Origin: Coriobacteriales bacterium
GTDB lineage: Bacteria; Actinomycetota; Coriobacteriia; Coriobacteriales; UBA8131
Reading direction: 5' to 3'
Assembly (NCBI GenBank): GCA_031286245.1
Contig: JAITUO010000230.1
Location: forward strand, 1-7,938
DNA length: 7,938 nucleotides
Below are positions 5,816-7,938 of this stretch, in pieces. The notes below the pieces were generated by a model that saw only the letters and a list, made by a program, of their open reading frames with translations, did not search any database and was not told the origin of the DNA. Made by a program: the position numbers and the translations under genes. Numbering within the stretch: position 1 is the first letter of the stretch; each line of letters begins with the position of its first letter.

Positions 5816-6796
5816 GTGAAGACTAAAGTGCAAAAAAGACTACAATACATCGCAGCATTGATTGTCGCTGGCGTACTTGCGCTTGCCGTTCTGCCTGTCT
5901 CCGGCTGCGAAAAGCCAGCCAGTGAAGCTGCTCCCTTGCTGAAGGATCCGACAATCGCCCCACCAACTATCTCCAGTCCAGGAGTATTACGAGTTGGAGT
6001 AGACTCCTCACGCTCACCCTTTGCCGGTCGATCGGGTAATACCTTAATCGGGCTGGACATCGATATTGCTGCTGCTTTGGCAGATGAATTGGGGCTGAAA
6101 CTGGAGACTGTCGATGTCGCTGGCTTAAACAGTTATGAGCTGTCAGATTTGTTTATGCAAGGTCGGATTGACATCGTGATGAGCTTCCAGCCTGAAAGCG
6201 AATCACTGAGCCCCTTTGTAATGGTAGGGCCTTATCTGGTTGACGGGCCTGCAATATTTACCATAGGGTTGACATTGCCAAGTAAAAACTTCAACCCAGA
6301 TACCTTGATCGGCTTGAAGATTGCAGCACGCAGCAGTTCATTGTCAGCTTGGCAGCTGGAGTCGCGTTATGGCTCAGAAACTGTAGTGACTTACACGACT
6401 TTAGAAGAAGCCTTTGATGCAGTAGGCTCCGGCTCGATCAGTTATGTCGCTGCCGATGCTGTGGCTGGTGCCTACCTGGCTGGTAAATACCCCAATATGC
6501 TTTGTTTGGGGTATCTGGAACAGCCCAGCAAGGTCTATATCGCCGTCGCACCTGGAAACCAGAGTTTGACCGATGCAGCGACATCAGCACTCAGAACTCT
6601 AAGAGATAACGGTATCCTACGCCTGGTAATCAGTAAGTGGCTGGGCTTGACAGCTGCCGATCTGGTTTTAGGGACAAATGCCATTACAGGCATTGATATC
6701 CCAATCGGCGATGGCCCGGAGCAAGATCCAGGAGATGACCTGCCGGATCCTTCAAACTCGGACAGCGGTGAGCTGATTGAAGGCGAGACTCCGTAA
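5816..6796 (+). CDS. Family-3 substrate-binding lipoprotein, divergent ligand site
   Basis: An extracellular, lipid-anchored solute-binding protein of the SBP_bac_3 fold, the receptor part of amino-acid-type ABC importers. GTG 5816 is preferred because AGGGAG lies nine bases upstream; ATG 5807 would touch that site, and starts further up have none. The N-terminus is a lipoprotein signal (basic VKTKVQKR, hydrophobic stretch, lipobox VSGC with Cys31). GVLRVGVDSSRSPF and IGLDIDIAAALADELGLKL are the usual first-lobe strands and helix, and YVAADAVAGAYL is the late conserved Asp segment. However, the stretch IVMSFQPESESLSPFVMVGPYL lacks the usual Thr-x-x-Arg that binds the ligand carboxylate. The protein ends in an acidic, proline-rich tail of about 30 residues. 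No permease or ATPase gene is adjacent here. Confidence 0.88.
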   Translation: MKTKVQKRLQYIAALIVAGVLALAVLPVSGCEKPASEAAPLLKDPTIAPPTISSPGVLRVGVDSSRSPFAGRSGNTLIGLDIDIAAALADELGLKLETVDVAGLNSYELSDLFMQGRIDIVMSFQPESESLSPFVMVGPYLVDGPAIFTIGLTLPSKNFNPDTLIGLKIAARSSSLSAWQLESRYGSETVVTYTTLEEAFDAVGSGSISYVAADAVAGAYLAGKYPNMLCLGYLEQPSKVYIAVAPGNQSLTDAATSALRTLRDNGILRLVISKWLGLTAADLVLGTNAITGIDIPIGDGPEQDPGDDLPDPSNSDSGELIEGETP

Positions 6797-6820
6797 AAGC
6801 TGTCGCAAAGCTGCCAAGCT

Positions 6821-6851
6821 AATCTCTATAGATAACTTTATTAGAGATTTT
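6821..6851 (+). terminator. Hairpin after the first substrate-binding gene
   Basis: AATCTCTA (6821-6828) pairs perfectly with TAGAGATT (6842-6849) around a 13-base loop and is followed by TTTT counting the last stem bases. The stem is AT-rich and the T-run short, so it is a weak terminator at best. Its 3' arm runs into the left inverted repeat of the next element. Confidence 0.35.
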
Positions 6852-7008
6852 GCCGCAAAAAGGGCCCTTTTGTATGGTTTTCTATGTGATTTAATTCGAC
6901 ATTATTTCATGCGCGACTCATCTACCAGGTCTTTTGCAAAATGAATACGAAAATAACTGATTTAAACTGATAGAAAATCACACAAAAGGGCCCTTTTTGC
7001 GGCAAAAT
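6847..7008. mobile_element. MITE-like element with 38-bp terminal inverted repeats
   Basis: Bases 6848-6885 and 6970-7007 are inverted copies with 36 of 38 positions matching; the outer 26 bases are identical and one more outer pair (6847/7008) also matches. Each arm contains the palindrome AAAAGGGCCCTTTT. The core of about 84 bp carries no credible gene and shows weaker continued symmetry, plus TTTTGCAAAA at 6932-6941. A short element with long near-perfect terminal repeats in an intergenic gap fits a miniature inverted-repeat transposable element. TTTT flanks the GC-rich repeat starts on both outer sides in a way that could be a target duplication, but that is ambiguous. A large RNA hairpin or a bidirectional terminator is the alternative. 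Confidence 0.55.
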
Positions 7009-7237
7009 TTTGTATATGAGTTCTCAGAAGTAGTTTTCTCAGGCGGATCTGAGCTGTAAAGCGCCTTGCGCGAAACAAAAAACTGACCAAGATACCGACT
7101 GGAGAGAAGAAGGATTGAGCTTTTCAGGGTTGGATAGATAAAACCTTGAGGAAATATCGAGATTGCATCCAGAAATATGCAGAGCAATCCATTATGCTGT
7201 AGTATTGTGTTTCGGGACGATACCGATAACACTGCGC
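7009..7237 (+). other. Non-coding leader region of the second substrate-binding gene
   Basis: No credible gene is seen. Short hairpins occur: CTCAG-GCGGAT-CTGAG (7038-7053), a GCGC-CTT-GCGC motif near 7070-7081, and GATTGC (from about 7161) with GCAATC near 7184-7189 enclosing a TGCAT/ATGCA pair. A 34-codon frame from ATG 7177 to TGA 7279-7281 has no ribosome binding site. No convincing promoter was found, although one is needed if the gene does not depend on read-through from the upstream unit. Confidence 0.4.
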
Positions 7238-7295
7238 GGCGGCTTGTACTACCCTTAAGCCGCCCAATTGCGCTTAATTGAGAGGTTGTTTTTTT
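7238..7295 (+). promoter_or_regulatory. Hairpins and T-tract directly before a ribosome binding site
   Basis: GGCGGCTT (7238-7245) pairs perfectly with AAGCCGCC (7257-7264) around an 11-base loop. CAATT (7265-7269) and AATTG (7276-7280) form a second small stem immediately after, and a run of seven Ts follows at 7289-7295, just before AAGGAGG (7298-7304). The first hairpin is strong but lies 24 bases from the T-run, too far for a standard terminator unless the second stem is the terminating one. It could be an attenuator, an insulator against upstream transcription, or an mRNA-stabilising structure. Confidence 0.4.
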
Positions 7296-7310
7296 ACAAG
7301 GAGGCATAAA

Positions 7311-7938
7311 ATGTCTGTTATCAGAAGGATAATCTCAGGTATGGTCGTCCTGGTCCTGGCAATGGGGCTCGGTTTGACTGGCTGCCAACAAAACTTAGAC
7401 CTGGTAACTGAAGGTACGTTGACCGTTGGTTCCGACTGTGATTATCCACCCTTCATCTGGATGGATGGAGATAAACCGGTCGGGTTTGAGGTCGAGCTGA
7501 TGGAAGCAGTCGCCAAAGACATGGGTCTGAAACTTGTTTATCTACCGCCACAGAATTTCGATACTCTGATCACTGCTGTTCAAGGTGGCGGCAAAATGGA
7601 CTTGGCAGTTTCATCGGTGACCATCAATGATGAGCGCAAAGAAAGTGTGAACTTCTGTATCCCGTACTTCGATTCCAACCAGGCCGTTGTCACGACCAAG
7701 ACCAGCTCATATACCAGTGTTGATAATCTGGCTGGCAAGGTCGTCGGTGCTCAGACCGGGACAACTGGTGAGGCTTGGGCCATCGAGAATATCCCTGGTG
7801 CTACCGTCAAAGGTTTCAATCAAACTTCAGAAGGGCTGGCAGCTCTGCGCGCAGGTGCCATTGAGGCCTTGTTCTTCGATGAACCTGTGGCTTCCGAACA
7901 GGTGAATGGTGCTTATAGTGACTGCAAGATCATCCAGG
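7311..7938 (+). CDS. Amino-acid-type ABC transporter substrate-binding lipoprotein, 3' end outside window
   Basis: The gene runs off the window end without a stop, giving 209 residues of an expected 260-300. It is a canonical SBP_bac_3 receptor: lipoprotein signal with lipobox LTGC (Cys25), then TLTVGSDCDYPPFIWMDGDKPVGFEVELMEAVAKDMG, split here as the first strand and GFEVEL helix, MDLAVSSVTINDERKESVNF with the ligand-binding Thr and Arg intact, PYFDSNQAVV, and the second-lobe GKVVGAQTGTTGEAW. Such proteins deliver polar amino acids to an ABC permease. Extra cysteines in the mature part (in VGSDCDYPP and VNFCIPY) may form a disulfide. AAGGAGG six bases upstream fixes ATG 7311. Permease and ATPase genes are expected downstream. 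The specific substrate cannot be read from sequence. Confidence 0.93.
   Translation, partial: MSVIRRIISGMVVLVLAMGLGLTGCQQNLDLVTEGTLTVGSDCDYPPFIWMDGDKPVGFEVELMEAVAKDMGLKLVYLPPQNFDTLITAVQGGGKMDLAVSSVTINDERKESVNFCIPYFDSNQAVVTTKTSSYTSVDNLAGKVVGAQTGTTGEAWAIENIPGATVKGFNQTSEGLAALRAGAIEALFFDEPVASEQVNGAYSDCKIIQ

Noticed and set aside
5722..6060. 112-codon open frame on the minus strand
   Set aside because: It is antisense to the small ORF and to the lipoprotein signal region; the hydrophobic stretch only mirrors the signal peptide codons.
7177..7281. 34-codon possible leader peptide before the second substrate-binding gene
   Set aside because: There is no ribosome binding site and no run of a single amino acid's codons as in classical attenuators; support is too thin to call a gene.
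6978..7307. 109-codon open frame on the minus strand
   Set aside because: Its start is the complement of the ribosome binding region of the next gene, it crosses the inverted repeat and hairpins, and the product resembles no protein family.
1..7938. tRNA or rRNA genes, CRISPR arrays, integrases or defence systems
   Set aside because: No cloverleaf-capable segment with CCA end, no rRNA segments, no regularly spaced repeats and no recognisable recombinase or defence protein were seen. The only T-loop-like sequence is inside the candidate RNA and lacks the rest of a tRNA.

Overview
The window looks like two unrelated pieces of DNA joined near position 617. Bases 1 to about 617 carry the middle of a large cell-surface protein of a Bacteroidetes family (MG2/macroglobulin-like, usually beside TonB-dependent receptors). 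Everything after that is in the style of a Gram-positive bacterium: strong AAGGAGG ribosome binding sites, lipoproteins with Gram-positive-style signal peptides, and an RNase D, YugP-type metallopeptidase, exonuclease VII and HIT gene set. This mix, with the moderate GC content, would fit an actinobacterium of the Coriobacteriia, but that assignment is an inference. The join falls exactly at a GGATCC site and cuts a lipid kinase gene in mid-codon-run, so it is best read as a cloning or assembly chimera and not as biology.

Layout: a broken Bacteroidetes gene (2-617, reading on to an artificial stop at 769); the N-terminal half of a diacylglycerol-kinase-family gene on the minus strand (602-1033); a divergent intergenic region with a spaced triple TGATCA; then a plus-strand run of RNase D, a 54-residue unknown ORF, a membrane zinc metallopeptidase, xseA, xseB and a HIT protein (1210-5349). 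xseA and xseB make the two subunits of exonuclease VII and are 9 bases apart. The xseA N-terminal extension contains a perfect 41-bp direct repeat.

After a weak terminator behind the HIT gene comes the most interesting part, a candidate structured RNA of about 250 nt (5442-5692). It has an extended -10 promoter at the right distance, a 12-bp helix joining its two ends, and several internal hairpins, one with a tRNA-like T-loop sequence. Its 3' closing strand contains the only plausible ribosome binding site of a 39-codon small ORF (5695-5814), whose stop codon is one base from the GTG start of a substrate-binding lipoprotein (5816-6796). This could be a stand-alone RNA or a leader that gates translation of the small ORF and the lipoprotein.

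The last part holds two tandem family-3 (amino-acid type) substrate-binding lipoproteins. The first has lost the arginine motif usually used to hold the amino acid; the second (7311 to beyond the window end) keeps it. Between them lies a 160-bp element bounded by near-perfect 38-bp inverted repeats, which looks like a small non-autonomous mobile element, followed by a 300-base leader ending in a GC-rich hairpin, a T-tract and a strong ribosome binding site.
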